Numbered from the stretch's first letter, positions 25,142 to 34,549 are shown. The stretch: DNA of 64,000 nt from Paraburkholderia phenoliruptrix (GCF_902859825.1 NZ_CADIKB010000020.1:54474-118473), one strand, 5' to 3'. The notes: generated by a model from the letters alone, not told the origin. Numbers and translations are program-made.

Positions 25142-26076
25142 ACGAGTTGCCCGCAGCGGTGCGCGTGTTCGAGCGCGGCTGGCTTTCGTCGAACAACGTG
25201 CTGATCGTCGACGACGCGTGCGCGGCGCTCATCGACACCGGCTATGCGACCCATGCACAGCAAACGCGTGCGCTCGTGCGGCAGGCGCTCGGCGACCGCC
25301 CGCTCGATCTGATCGTCAACACGCATCTGCATTCGGATCATTGCGGCGGCAATGCGCTCCTGCAAGCGACGTGGCCGTGCAGCACCCTCATTCCCGCTTG
25401 CGAAGCCGAGGCCGTGCGCCACTGGGACGAAACGCGCCTGACTTTTCGCGCGACGGCGCAGCGCTGCGAGCGCTTCGGCTTCACAGGCACGATCGCGCCG
25501 GGCGCGACGCTGCAGCTCGGCGCACTCGACTGGCAGATGCTCGGCGCGCCCGGCCACGATCCGCATTCGCTGATGCTCTATTGCGCCCAAGAGCGCCTGC
25601 TGATCAGCGCCGACGCGCTGTGGGAAAACGGCTTCGGCGTGATCTTTCCGGAACTGGAAGGCGAGAGCGGCTTTGCGGAGCAGCAGGCGGTGCTTGACGC
25701 CATCGCCGCGCTCGACGTGCGCCTCGTGATTCCCGGCCATGGCGCGCCGTTCGCCCAGGTTGACGCGGCGCTGAAGCGCGCCTTCTCGCGGCTCGCGTGG
25801 CTGCGTGCCGATCCGGCGCGCAATGCGAAGAACGCGCTGAAGGTGCTGATCGTCTTCAAACTGCTCGATGTGCGCACAACGAGTTTCGCGTCGCTGCTGC
25901 GCATGCTCGACGACGCAGCGGCGATGCGCGCAGCGGCCTCGATGCTCAAGCCGCGCGGCGAATGGCCCGCGCTTCTGAAGGGTCTTGTCGAGGAACTGGC
26001 AGGCGCGAAGGGGCCGCTCACGGTGGACGGCGAGTCGATCGTCGTCCGTGTTGCCGGGCGTGCGCCCGCGCGATAG
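25138..26076 (+). CDS. MBL-fold metallo-hydrolase
   Basis: 312 residues. THLHSDHCGG is the HxHxDH zinc motif, the second histidine lies in APGHDPHS, the bridging Asp in SADALWENG, and the last His in IPGHGAPF, so the metal site is complete. It is a second, distinct family member from the one at 3.9-5.0 kb, with which it shares only the fold. The ~70-residue C-terminal extension is helical. It is the last gene of the YbaK/DUF1289/MaoC cluster and overlaps MaoC by 4 bases. Substrate unknown; thioester hydrolysis would fit the operon. Confidence 0.88.
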   Translation: MNELPAAVRVFERGWLSSNNVLIVDDACAALIDTGYATHAQQTRALVRQALGDRPLDLIVNTHLHSDHCGGNALLQATWPCSTLIPACEAEAVRHWDETRLTFRATAQRCERFGFTGTIAPGATLQLGALDWQMLGAPGHDPHSLMLYCAQERLLISADALWENGFGVIFPELEGESGFAEQQAVLDAIAALDVRLVIPGHGAPFAQVDAALKRAFSRLAWLRADPARNAKNALKVLIVFKLLDVRTTSFASLLRMLDDAAAMRAAASMLKPRGEWPALLKGLVEELAGAKGPLTVDGESIVVRVAGRAPAR

Positions 26077-26365
26077 CGCACGCAAAAGCACACGCGAAAG
26101 CGCCGCCACAAAAAGAAAGCCGCTCAACCTGTTACGGCGAGCGGCGGAAATTCTGTCGGACGTGATCAGCGTCTCACTGAATCATACGCGCGCGCGATTT
26201 TGAGCCGCATCAGTGATTTCCCTACAGATGCATGACGACGGCTGTTAACCCGCATACACGCGGCCAAACGGGCCGCGCCTCGCGCCCATCTTACGAATCA
26301 TTAGTCGGCTGATATGAACAAACACGTTCGTTTGCAATCCGTAGCATTCGCGGAAAACACCGTGT

Positions 26366-27265
26366 TCAAACCGACGGCACACGCCTTTGCGGCACGATCC
26401 GCCAGCCGAGATTGACGCCCGCGGCGGCCAGCAGAATCAGCACCGCGCCCAGCACCTGAATCCACGCGAGCGTCTGCCCGAACGCGATCCTGTCCACGAT
26501 GATCGCGACCACCGGATAGATAAACGACAGCGCGCCGGTCATGGTGGTGGGCAGCTTCTGGATCGCGCCGTACAGCAGCACATACATAAGGCCGGTGTTC
26601 ACGACGCCCAGCACGATCAGCTCGAGCCATTGCACGCCGGTAGCGGGCAGCGCGTCGAAATGCACGAGCGGAGCGAGCATCACCACGCCGAGCAACACCT
26701 GGATCAGCGCGATCAGATGCGGCGGCGTGCCTTTCAAACGCTTCGTGATAATGGACGACACCGCATACATCGCGGCCGCGCCGACTGCATATGCGATGCC
26801 GGTGAGATAGTGCCCCGGCACGGCCAACACGGCAGGCTCGACTTTGACGACGAACACGAGCCCGACGAACGCGAGCACCAGCCACACCACCGTCGACGCG
26901 CTAATGCGCTCGCGGAACACCACGGCGCCGAGCGCGACGAGCATGAAGGGCTGTGTGTTGTAGACGGCGGTCGCCATCGAAATCGACGCGCGCGAATACG
27001 CGGCGAACAGCAGCACCCAGTTGGCGACAATCGCAGCGCCGCCCAGGAGCGCAAGCCCGAGCATCTTCCACGAGAACAGGCGGCGCCTGAAGAGTCCGAG
27101 CATCGCGCACACGAGCGCGAGCGTCGCGCCGCCGAAAATGCAGCGGAAGAACACCACATTGAAGGCGCTTTGCTGCGACGACACCACCAGCCAGCCGATG
27201 GTGCCCGACATCAGCATGGCAATAGTCATCTCGGCTGCGCCGCGGCGGATTTCGTTTGAAGCCAT
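26366..27265 (-). CDS. EamA/DMT-family transporter
   Basis: 299 residues from MASNEIRRGAAEMT, with about ten predicted membrane segments arranged as two five-helix EamA repeats (for example VNWVLLFAAYSRASISMATA in the first half and GVVNTGLMYVLLYGAIQKLP in the second). DMT permeases export or import metabolites, often amino acids. It is divergent from an Lrp/AsnC regulator 114 bp away, a classic arrangement in which the regulator controls an amino-acid exporter. The start was chosen for a GAGG about 6-9 bp upstream; an upstream ATG at 27346 would extend it through the regulator's promoter region. Confidence 0.9.
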   Translation of the reverse strand: MASNEIRRGAAEMTIAMLMSGTIGWLVVSSQQSAFNVVFFRCIFGGATLALVCAMLGLFRRRLFSWKMLGLALLGGAAIVANWVLLFAAYSRASISMATAVYNTQPFMLVALGAVVFRERISASTVVWLVLAFVGLVFVVKVEPAVLAVPGHYLTGIAYAVGAAAMYAVSSIITKRLKGTPPHLIALIQVLLGVVMLAPLVHFDALPATGVQWLELIVLGVVNTGLMYVLLYGAIQKLPTTMTGALSFIYPVVAIIVDRIAFGQTLAWIQVLGAVLILLAAAGVNLGWRIVPQRRVPSV

Positions 27266-27315
27266 GGTTCGATCCTCGAATGGATTCCTGCATGGCAAGC
27301 AGTGTAAATAATCCG

Positions 27316-27326
27316 ATTCGCCGAAT
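27316..27326. promoter_or_regulatory. Palindrome in the EamA/Lrp divergent intergenic region
   Basis: ATTCGCCGAAT is a perfect dyad about one central base, placed midway between the two divergent starts in a locally A/T-richer patch. Lrp/AsnC proteins bind short imperfect palindromes at such positions, so it is a candidate operator. Confidence 0.45.
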
Positions 27327-27379
27327 ACATGGCTAAACTTAAGCATCAGCGCAACTAAACCTCACATTCGAAGGCCGTC

Positions 27380-27850
27380 ATGGCGAAACGCCTTGCTTCC
27401 GCGGCGCCTGTGCCGCTCGACGAAATCGACCGCGCGCTCATCGCCGCGCTCGCCGAAGATGCGCGCCGCCCCGTCAGCGAACTGGCGCGGCTCGTCGGAC
27501 TCTCCGCGCCCAGCACGGCCGAGCGCATCCGCAGGCTGGAGTCGCAAGACGTGATCGAGCGCTTCACCGTGCAGCTCGACGCGCGCGCGCTCGGCTTCAC
27601 GCTGCAGGCGATTGTCCGCGTGAAGCCGCTGCCGGGGCAGTTGCATCTGGTGGAAGACGTGCTCCGGCGAATTCCGGAGTTTGTCGAATGCGACAAGGTG
27701 ACGGGCGACGATTGCTTCATCTGCCGCCTTTATCTGCATTCCATCGAGCAGCTCGACGAGATTCTCTCGAAGGTCACCGAGCGCGCGGAGACCAGCACGG
27801 CCATCGTCAAATCGACGCCGGTCGCGCGGCGGCTGCCGCCCCTCGGCTAA
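27380..27850 (+). CDS. Lrp/AsnC family transcriptional regulator
   Basis: 156 residues. The N-terminal helix-turn-helix is clear (LDEIDRALIAALAEDARRPV, then ELARLVGLSAPSTAERIRRLE), followed by the RAM/effector-binding ACT-like domain (ALGFTLQAIVRVKPLPGQL and ECDKVTGDDCFICRLYLHS). These regulators respond to amino acids and form octamers. Divergence from an EamA transporter suggests it controls that gene. The C terminus continues to VARRLPPLG, where threonine replaces the usual regulatory loop sequence, but nothing is missing. Confidence 0.93.
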   Translation: MAKRLASAAPVPLDEIDRALIAALAEDARRPVSELARLVGLSAPSTAERIRRLESQDVIERFTVQLDARALGFTLQAIVRVKPLPGQLHLVEDVLRRIPEFVECDKVTGDDCFICRLYLHSIEQLDEILSKVTERAETSTAIVKSTPVARRLPPLG

Positions 27851-27886
27851 GCGGCGGCGGCAAAACCTCGCGCGCTCACCGCGCGT

Positions 27887-28777
27887 TTACCGCTCAACCG
27901 CTTCGAAAAAAGCCAGCATTTCGGCGACGAGTTGCTCGGGCGCCTCTTCCGGAATGTAGTGGCCGCACGGCAGCGCGCGGCCGCTCACGTCGCGCGCCAC
28001 GTGGCGCCATTCAGCGAGCGCGTCGAAACACTTTTCGATCACGCCCTTCTCGCCCCACAACACGCGTAAGGGGCACGCAATCTTGTGCCCGCGCTCGATG
28101 TCGGCACGATCATGTTCCAGGTCGATGCTCGCGGACGCGCGATAGTCCTCGCACATCGCGTGCACCGCGCCCGACTGCGCGAGCGCCGCACGGTAGGCAT
28201 CGAGCGACGCGGGTTCGAAAGGCGCAAGGCCCGCGTGACGGCCGCCCATCACCGCATCGACATAAGCGGCCGGATTCGCGCCGATCAGCGTTTCCGGCAG
28301 TGGCTCGGGCTGGATCAGAAAGAACCAGTGGAAGTAATGCGTGGCGAACGCGCGGTCGGTGGCTTCGTACATGGCGAGCGTCGGCGCGATGTCGAGCAGC
28401 ATCAATCGCTCGACGGCGTCCGCGTGGTCGAGCGCCATACGATGCGCGACGCGCGCGCCGCGGTCGTGCGCGCAAACAAGGAAGCGCTCAAAGCCGAAGT
28501 GGCGCATCACGGCGACCTGGTCGGCGGCCATCGCGCGTTTCGAATACGGCGTGTGCGCGGCGTCGCTCGCCGGCTTGCCCGAGGCGCCGTAGCCGCGCAG
28601 ATCGGTGGCGATCACCGTGAAGTGCCGGGCCAGTTCCGCGGCACAACGCGCCCAGATCAGATGCGACTGCGGATGACCGTGCAGCAGCAGAAGCGGCGGT
28701 CCTGCCCCGCCCTTGACTCCGAAGATATCCGTATCGCCCGCGACGACGCGAAAGGGCGTGAAATGGTCGAAGGGCAT
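27887..28777 (-). CDS. Alpha/beta hydrolase of the fluoroacetate/haloacetate dehalogenase type
   Basis: 296 residues. The residues that define fluoroacetate dehalogenases are all in register: nucleophile D105 with the carboxylate-binding arginines R106 and R109 (HDRGARVAHR), D129 in LLDIAPT, the halide-binding pair H150-W151 and Y212, and the catalytic H273 in CGHYIPEEAP. The oxyanion loop is HGHPQSH. Such enzymes hydrolyse haloacetates, some cleaving the C-F bond; epoxide hydrolases of similar fold lack this set. Whether fluoroacetate is a physiological substrate is unknown. It converges with the Lrp gene (36 bp between stops) and has no obvious partner genes. Confidence 0.88.
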   Translation of the reverse strand: MPFDHFTPFRVVAGDTDIFGVKGGAGPPLLLLHGHPQSHLIWARCAAELARHFTVIATDLRGYGASGKPASDAAHTPYSKRAMAADQVAVMRHFGFERFLVCAHDRGARVAHRMALDHADAVERLMLLDIAPTLAMYEATDRAFATHYFHWFFLIQPEPLPETLIGANPAAYVDAVMGGRHAGLAPFEPASLDAYRAALAQSGAVHAMCEDYRASASIDLEHDRADIERGHKIACPLRVLWGEKGVIEKCFDALAEWRHVARDVSGRALPCGHYIPEEAPEQLVAEMLAFFEAVER

Positions 28778-28881
28778 GAGCGGTCTCGTGTCGTTTGAAG
28801 TCCGTGCATTGTAAAAGCCCAGCGTGTCCGCCCGAGGTGGGTTAGCCCACGCAGGCGTAGAACCTGAACACTCCTTCCAAC

Positions 28882-28948
28882 CGTTCTAAACGATCTGGCG
28901 AACGCGGCAGCGGCGCTTCGCCTATAATCGAACGATCGTTCTTAAACG
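28882..28948. promoter_or_regulatory. Operator-like repeats and -10 box upstream of the nitronate monooxygenase gene
   Basis: TATAAT at 28923-28928 is a perfect -10 box. Immediately after it, covering the expected start site, is the perfect 12-bp palindrome GAACGATCGTTC (28930-28941). Related half-sites flank it: CGTTCTAAACG (28882-28892) and CGTTCTTAAACG (28937-28948). The layout suggests repression, for instance by a TetR-family protein encoded elsewhere. The transcript would run towards the gene at 29112. Confidence 0.55.
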
Positions 28949-29111
28949 TTTGAGCGGCCATGCGCAACGTTGCGGTCTGCGGTTTTGACGTCTGCGCTTG
29001 TGCCGTCTGCGGGTTGGCCGGCCTCAACGTGCCGCTCGCCGCATTGCCGCTAAACTCACTCATAGCCGGGCGCCTTGCGCGCACCGGTTCGTCAATCAGG
29101 AGACCCGCACC

Positions 29112-30071
29112 ATGGCTTTGCCCGCCGTTCTGCAAAATCTGGCGCTGCCCGTCGTCGCCTCGCCGATGTTCATCGTCAGCTATCCCGAGCTCGTGCTGGC
29201 GCAGTGCAAGGCCGGCATCGTCGGCTCGTTTCCGGCGCTGAATGCGCGCCCCGCCGAACTGCTCGACGAATGGCTCACGCAAATCCAGGCACAGCTCGCC
29301 GAGCACAAGGCGGCGCATCCTGACGCGGTGGTCGGACCGATTGCCGTCAACCAGATCGTTCATCAATCGAATACGCGGCTGGAACACGACGTGCGCGTGT
29401 GCGTCGAGCACCAGGTGCCGATTTTTATCACGAGCCTGCGCGCGCCGGCGCGCGAGATCGTCGATGCGGTGCATAGCTATGGCGGCATCGTGCTGCACGA
29501 CGTGATCAATCTGCGGCACGCGCAAAAAGCGCTCGAAGCGGGCGTCGACGGCCTCATCCTGGTGGCGTCGGGCGCGGGCGGCCACGCGGGCACCACTTCG
29601 CCGTTTGCGCTCGTCGGCGAAGTGCGGCGGATTTTCGACGGCCCGATCGTGCTCTCCGGCGCGATTGCCAACGGCGGCTCGATTCTCGCCGCGCAGGCCA
29701 TGGGCGCCGACCTGGCGTACATGGGCACGCGCTTCATCGCGACCAAAGAGGCGCACGCGGTGGAGAGCTACAAGCAGGCCATCGTCAACTCGACGGCGTC
29801 GGACATCATCTATACGAACCTGTTCACGGGCGTGCACGGCAATTACATCCGCGAGAGCATTGTCAACGCGGGGCTCGATCCGGACGCGCTGCCGGAATCC
29901 GACAAGACCAAGATGAACTTCGCCAGCGAAAAAGCCAAGGCGTGGAAAGACATCTGGGGCGCGGGCCAGGGTGTCGGCCTGATGGACGACGTGCCGAGCG
30001 TGAGCGAACTGGTCGCGCGTCTCGCGAAGGAATACGACGACGCGAAGGCGCGCCTCGGCATCGCGCGCTGA
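29112..30071 (+). CDS. NAD(P)H-dependent flavin oxidoreductase / nitronate monooxygenase
   Basis: 319 residues of the 2-nitropropane dioxygenase-like TIM-barrel family. The FMN-binding segments are PVVASPMFIVSYPELVLAQ at the N terminus, VASGAGGHAGTTSPFALVGE in the middle and ANGGSILAAQAMGADLAYMGTRF. The catalytic histidine fits the AGGHAG motif. The enzyme oxidises propionate-3-nitronate or related nitronates; some relatives are trans-2-enoyl-ACP reductases, so the substrate is not certain. Start at MALPAVLQNLALP. It converges with icmF, stop to stop 62 bp, with an inverted repeat (TTTGGCGG/CCGCCAAA) between them. Confidence 0.92.
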   Translation: MALPAVLQNLALPVVASPMFIVSYPELVLAQCKAGIVGSFPALNARPAELLDEWLTQIQAQLAEHKAAHPDAVVGPIAVNQIVHQSNTRLEHDVRVCVEHQVPIFITSLRAPAREIVDAVHSYGGIVLHDVINLRHAQKALEAGVDGLILVASGAGGHAGTTSPFALVGEVRRIFDGPIVLSGAIANGGSILAAQAMGADLAYMGTRFIATKEAHAVESYKQAIVNSTASDIIYTNLFTGVHGNYIRESIVNAGLDPDALPESDKTKMNFASEKAKAWKDIWGAGQGVGLMDDVPSVSELVARLAKEYDDAKARLGIAR

Positions 30072-30133
30072 GTTGCGCGAGGGCGGGCTTTGGCGGCTCT
30101 GCCCCGCCCCCCAGCGGCATCGCCCGCCAAAAC

Positions 30134-33100
30134 CTACATATTCCGCCGATACTGCCCGCCCACTTCGAAGAGCGCGTGCGTGATCTGCCCGAGCGAGCAC
30201 ACGCGCACCACGTCCATCAGCACGGCGAAGACATTTTCGTTGTCCATCACCGCGCGTTTGAGGCGCTCGAGCGCGTCGGGCGCGGCCTCGCGATGACGCG
30301 CCTGAAAATCGCGCAGGCGTTTGAGCTGGCTTTGCTTTTCTTCCTCAGTGGAACGGGCGAGCGCGATGGGCTGCGGTGCTTCGTGCGGATGCGGGCTGAG
30401 AAACGTGTTCACGCCCACAATCGGATTTGAGCCGTCATGCTTGCGATGCTCGTACAGCATCGACTCGTCCTGAATACGGCCGCGCTGATAACCGGTCTCC
30501 ATGGCGCCCAGCACGCCGCCGCGCTCGGTCAGCCGGTCGAACTCGGCGAGCACGGCTTCTTCGACAAGATCCGTCAATTCGTCGATCACGAAGCTGCCCT
30601 GGTTCGGGTTCTGATTCTTCGCGAGCCCCCATTCGCGATTGATGATCAACTGAATCGCCACGGCGCGCCGCACCGACTCTTCGGTGGGCGTGGTGATTGC
30701 CTCGTCGAACGCATTGGTGTGCAGCGAGTTGCAGTTGTCGTAGATGGCGATCAGCGCCTGCAGCGTGGTGCGGATATCGTTGAAGTCGATTTCCTGCGCA
30801 TGCAGGCTGCGGCCCGACGTCTGCACGTGATACTTGAGCTTCTGGCTGCGCTCGTTCGCGCCGTAACGCTCGCGCATCGCGACGGCCCAGATGCGCCGCG
30901 CGACGCGGCCGAGCACCGTGTACTCCGGGTCCATGCCGTTAGAAAAGAAGAACGACAGGTTCGGCGCAAAGTCGTCGATCGACATGCCGCGCGCCAGATA
31001 CGCCTCGACATAGGTGAAGCCGTTCGCGAGCGTGTAGGCGAGTTGCGAGATCGGGTTCGCGCCGGCCTCGGCAATGTGATAGCCGGAAATCGACACCGAA
31101 TAGAAATTGCGCACGCCGTGTTCGACGAAATACGCCTGAATGTCGCCCATCACTTTCAGGCTGAACTCGGTCGAAAAAATGCACGTGTTCTGGCCTTGGT
31201 CTTCCTTCAGGATGTCGGCCTGCACGGTGCCGCGCACATTCGCGAGCGCGAGGCGGCGCGTGTCGGCGAGTTCGTCGCCGGTCAGCGCACGGCCGAGCTG
31301 CTTCATTCTGCGCGCAATCTGCTGATCGATGGCGACGTTGAAAAACATCGCGAGGATGGTCGGCGCCGGGCCGTTGATCGTCATGGAAACCGACGTTTCC
31401 GGCGCGCACAGGTCGAAGCCGTCGTAGAGTGCGTGCATGTCGTCGAGCGTCGCGACGGACACGCCCGAATTGCCGACCTTGCCGTAGATGTCGGGGCGCT
31501 CGTGCGGCTCCTCGCCATACAGCGTGACCGAGTCGAACGCGGTCGACAGACGCTTGGCGGGCATCCCTTTCGACAGCAGTTTGAAACGCCGGTTGGTGCG
31601 CGACGGATCGCCCTCGCCCGCGAACATGCGCGTCGGGTCTTCGTTCTCGCGGCGGAAGGGGAACACGCCAGCGGTGAAGGGAAAATAGCCCGGCAAGTTT
31701 TCGAGCATCAGCCAACGCAGGATTTCGCCGTGATCGACGAACCGGGGCAGCGCGACCTTGCGTATCTGCGTGCCCGATAAAGTCGTGACCGTGAGCGCCG
31801 TGCGAATTTCGCGGTCGCGGATGCGGACCACGTGTTCGTCGCCGGAATAGGCGGCGACGGTTTGCGGCCACGCATCGAGGAGCTGACGCTCGCGCTCGCC
31901 CAACGCTGCCGTGCGCTGTGCGATCAGCGCGTCGAGCCGGGTTGCGGACGACGGCTCCGCGCTGGCCTCGCTGTCGTCGGCGCGGGCTTCGCCCAGCATT
32001 CGCCGTGCTTCGACGAGTTGCCAGCGCTCCCGCGCGATACGCGCCTGCGCCTCGGCGCGCTCGCGATACGCGTGAACCGTCTGCGCGATTTCAGCGAGAT
32101 AGCGCACGCGCGCGGGCGGCACGATCGCGTGGCGGCCGCTCGAAAATCGCACGTCGGCGCGCGCGCAGAGGCGCCCGCCGCCCGCGCGCAAGCCATGCCG
32201 GTGCAGCGCGTTCGCGATGTGCCGGTAGAGCGCGGTCACGCCGTCGTCGTTGAAACGCGAAGCGATCGTGCCGAACACCGGCATCGCGTCGGGTGATTTC
32301 GCAAAGTCGCCGCGATTGCGCTGCACCTGCTTCGCGACGTCGCGCAGCGCGTCGACCGCGCCTTTGCGATCGAATTTGTTGATGGCGACGAAGTCGGCGA
32401 AATCGAGCATGTCGATCTTTTCAAGCTGACTTGCCGCGCCGAACTCGGGCGTCATCACATACAGCGACTCGTCGACGAACGGCACGATCGCCGCGTCGCC
32501 CTGACCGATGCCTGAGGTCTCGACGACAATCAGATCGAAACCCGCCGCCTTGCACAGCATGAGCGCGTCGGGCAGCGCGTTCGAGATTTCGCTCGACGCC
32601 TCGCGCGTTGCCATGGAGCGCATGTAGACGCGCGCGCCGCCGCCCCAGTCGCCGATCGCGTTCATGCGGATGCGGTCGCCGAGCAGCGCGCCGCCCGACT
32701 TGCGGCGCGACGGGTCGATGGCGAGCACGGCGATCGTCAGCGCGTCGCCGTAATCGAGCCGGAAGCGGCGGATCAGTTCATCGGTCAGCGACGACTTGCC
32801 CGCGCCGCCCGTGCCGGTGATGCCCAGCACGGGAATCTGCGCCGCCCGCGCGAGTATCGAGACCTTGTCGCGCCCGGCGGCACCCACACCGCCCGATTCG
32901 AACGCGCTGATGAGTCGCGCGAGGCGGCGAAATGCGAGGCCGGTTGCGTCGTCGGCCTGCGCTTCCTCGCGCGCTTCCCGCCGCGAGACCGGCTGCGCTG
33001 TCAGCGCGTCGATCCATTCACCGACGGCGCCTGTATGCTCCGCCGACGTTTCGCGCGCGAGCGCCGCGCAGCGCCCGATCATGTCGTCGATCATGCCTTG

Positions 33101-33520
33101 CAGGCCGAGCCGCTGGCCGTCGTGCGGCGAATAGATTTTCTCGACGCCGTATTGCTCCAGCGCGGCGATCTCCTCGGGCACGATCACGCCGCCGCCGCCG
33201 CCGAACACCTTGATGCGCTCGCCGCCGCGTGCTCGCAGCAGATCCACGAGATAGCGAAAATATTCGTTATGGCCGCCCTGGTAGCTCGACACCGCGACGC
33301 CGTCGGCGTCTTCCTGGAGCGCGGCGGTCGCGACCTCATCGACGGAACGGTTGTGGCCCAGGTGGATGACTTCCACGCCGCTCGCCTGGAGGATGCGCCG
33401 CATGATGTTGATCGACGCGTCGTGCCCGTCGAACAAGGCTGCGGCAGTGACGAAACGCAAGCGCCGGCCGGCCGGCAGCTCGTGGCTGGCGGCGCGCTGC
33501 GGCGAGGACAGATCGGTCAT
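30134..33520 (-). CDS. icmF: Fused isobutyryl-CoA mutase (B12-dependent) with MeaB-like GTPase
   Basis: 1128 residues in IcmF order: an N-terminal cobalamin-binding domain with DGHDASI (residues 31-37, His ligand H33), a G3E/MeaB-type chaperone GTPase with its P-loop GITGTGGAGKSS (233-244), a linker, then the large TIM-barrel mutase domain (roughly 560-1128) with TFDSVTLYGEEP, VSISGYHIAEAG and the C-terminal half of the substrate barrel. It interconverts isobutyryl- and n-butyryl-CoA with adenosylcobalamin, and in some species pivalyl-CoA. GGGGGAG precedes the ATG. No other B12 enzyme is adjacent. A LysR gene lies 81 bp upstream in the same direction. Confidence 0.96.
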   Translation of the reverse strand: MTDLSSPQRAASHELPAGRRLRFVTAAALFDGHDASINIMRRILQASGVEVIHLGHNRSVDEVATAALQEDADGVAVSSYQGGHNEYFRYLVDLLRARGGERIKVFGGGGGVIVPEEIAALEQYGVEKIYSPHDGQRLGLQGMIDDMIGRCAALARETSAEHTGAVGEWIDALTAQPVSRREAREEAQADDATGLAFRRLARLISAFESGGVGAAGRDKVSILARAAQIPVLGITGTGGAGKSSLTDELIRRFRLDYGDALTIAVLAIDPSRRKSGGALLGDRIRMNAIGDWGGGARVYMRSMATREASSEISNALPDALMLCKAAGFDLIVVETSGIGQGDAAIVPFVDESLYVMTPEFGAASQLEKIDMLDFADFVAINKFDRKGAVDALRDVAKQVQRNRGDFAKSPDAMPVFGTIASRFNDDGVTALYRHIANALHRHGLRAGGGRLCARADVRFSSGRHAIVPPARVRYLAEIAQTVHAYRERAEAQARIARERWQLVEARRMLGEARADDSEASAEPSSATRLDALIAQRTAALGERERQLLDAWPQTVAAYSGDEHVVRIRDREIRTALTVTTLSGTQIRKVALPRFVDHGEILRWLMLENLPGYFPFTAGVFPFRRENEDPTRMFAGEGDPSRTNRRFKLLSKGMPAKRLSTAFDSVTLYGEEPHERPDIYGKVGNSGVSVATLDDMHALYDGFDLCAPETSVSMTINGPAPTILAMFFNVAIDQQIARRMKQLGRALTGDELADTRRLALANVRGTVQADILKEDQGQNTCIFSTEFSLKVMGDIQAYFVEHGVRNFYSVSISGYHIAEAGANPISQLAYTLANGFTYVEAYLARGMSIDDFAPNLSFFFSNGMDPEYTVLGRVARRIWAVAMRERYGANERSQKLKYHVQTSGRSLHAQEIDFNDIRTTLQALIAIYDNCNSLHTNAFDEAITTPTEESVRRAVAIQLIINREWGLAKNQNPNQGSFVIDELTDLVEEAVLAEFDRLTERGGVLGAMETGYQRGRIQDESMLYEHRKHDGSNPIVGVNTFLSPHPHEAPQPIALARSTEEEKQSQLKRLRDFQARHREAAPDALERLKRAVMDNENVFAVLMDVVRVCSLGQITHALFEVGGQYRRNM

Positions 33521-33601
33521 GTCTCCCCCAGATCATTACGCGGTTGGCGTGTGCGGGTGCTGGCAACCAGTATAGCGAAACGGGTCGCGAAGGCTCGCGG
33601 G

Positions 33602-34549
33602 TCAGCCCGCGCGCGGCGGCACGGCAAGCGCCTTGATCTGTTCGAGCGACGGCCACAGCGATTCGTTCGCGAAGCGCTCGGCGAAAAAATCTACGAACGA
33701 GCGCACCTTCGCCGACAAATGGCGGCGGCTTGCATAGACGACGTGAATGGGCAACTCGCGCGGCGGCACTTCGTCGACGAGCAGCGGCACGAGACGCCCC
33801 GCGGCCAGATCGGCGCCGATCACCTCCGTGCCGAGCAACGCGATGCCCGCGCCTTGCAGCACCATCACGCGTTGCGCCTCGAGGTGGTTGACGATCAGAT
33901 TGCCGGACAGCCGCACGCGCGCGACTTCGCCGGTGGTTTGCAGCACATCGAGCCCGGACACGCCGGCGTACTGGATGAAGTTGTGGCGCGCGAGGTCGGC
34001 GGCCGTCTTCGGCGTGCCGCGCCGGCGCAGATAGTCGGGCGACGCGCACAGCACCAGATGCGCCATCGCGATCGGCCGCGCAATCAGCGACGACGACTTC
34101 AGGCCACTCGGCGACGCGCGGATCGCAACATCGAAGCCTTCGTCGATCAGCTCGACCACGCGGTCGGACAGGGTGATGTCGACGGTCACTTGCGGATACT
34201 GAGCGGCGTAGTCGGCGACGGCGGCCATCACGTGGCTCAGCCCGAAGGCCGACAGCGACGACACGCGCAAGCGCCCTTGCGGCACGACGCTCGCCGCGCC
34301 GACCACCTGCTCGGCTTCCTCGAGTTCGGTGAGCACCTGGCTCAGCCGCTCGTAGTATTCGCGGCCCGCCTCGGTCGGCGCGACGCGGCGCGTGGTGCGA
34401 TTCAAGAGACGCGCGCCCAGCTGCTGCTCGAGATGCATCACATGCTTGCTCGCCATGGCGGCCGACATCTCCATCCGCTCGGCGGCGCCGACGAAGCTGC
34501 CCACCTCCACCACCTGCCGGAACACTTTCATGCTGACGAGGGTGTCCAT
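33602..34549 (-). CDS. LysR family transcriptional regulator
   Basis: 315 residues. The N-terminal winged helix-turn-helix starts MDTLVSMKVFRQVVEVGSFV and includes AAERMEMSAAMASKHVMHLEQ, followed by the linker helix and a two-lobed effector domain of the CrgA/DntR-like group (for example the LRVSSLSAFGLSHV segment). It is encoded upstream of icmF in the same direction and downstream of a porin gene whose terminator precedes it. LysR proteins usually regulate a divergent gene, and here no divergent partner exists, so its target is uncertain; icmF is a candidate by position only. Confidence 0.93.
   Translation of the reverse strand: MDTLVSMKVFRQVVEVGSFVGAAERMEMSAAMASKHVMHLEQQLGARLLNRTTRRVAPTEAGREYYERLSQVLTELEEAEQVVGAASVVPQGRLRVSSLSAFGLSHVMAAVADYAAQYPQVTVDITLSDRVVELIDEGFDVAIRASPSGLKSSSLIARPIAMAHLVLCASPDYLRRRGTPKTAADLARHNFIQYAGVSGLDVLQTTGEVARVRLSGNLIVNHLEAQRVMVLQGAGIALLGTEVIGADLAAGRLVPLLVDEVPPRELPIHVVYASRRHLSAKVRSFVDFFAERFANESLWPSLEQIKALAVPPRAG

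Noticed and set aside
30089..30131. Terminator between nitronate monooxygenase and icmF genes
   Set aside because: TTTGGCGG and CCGCCAAA can pair but the loop is 27 bases and no T run follows; evidence is too weak for a terminator call.
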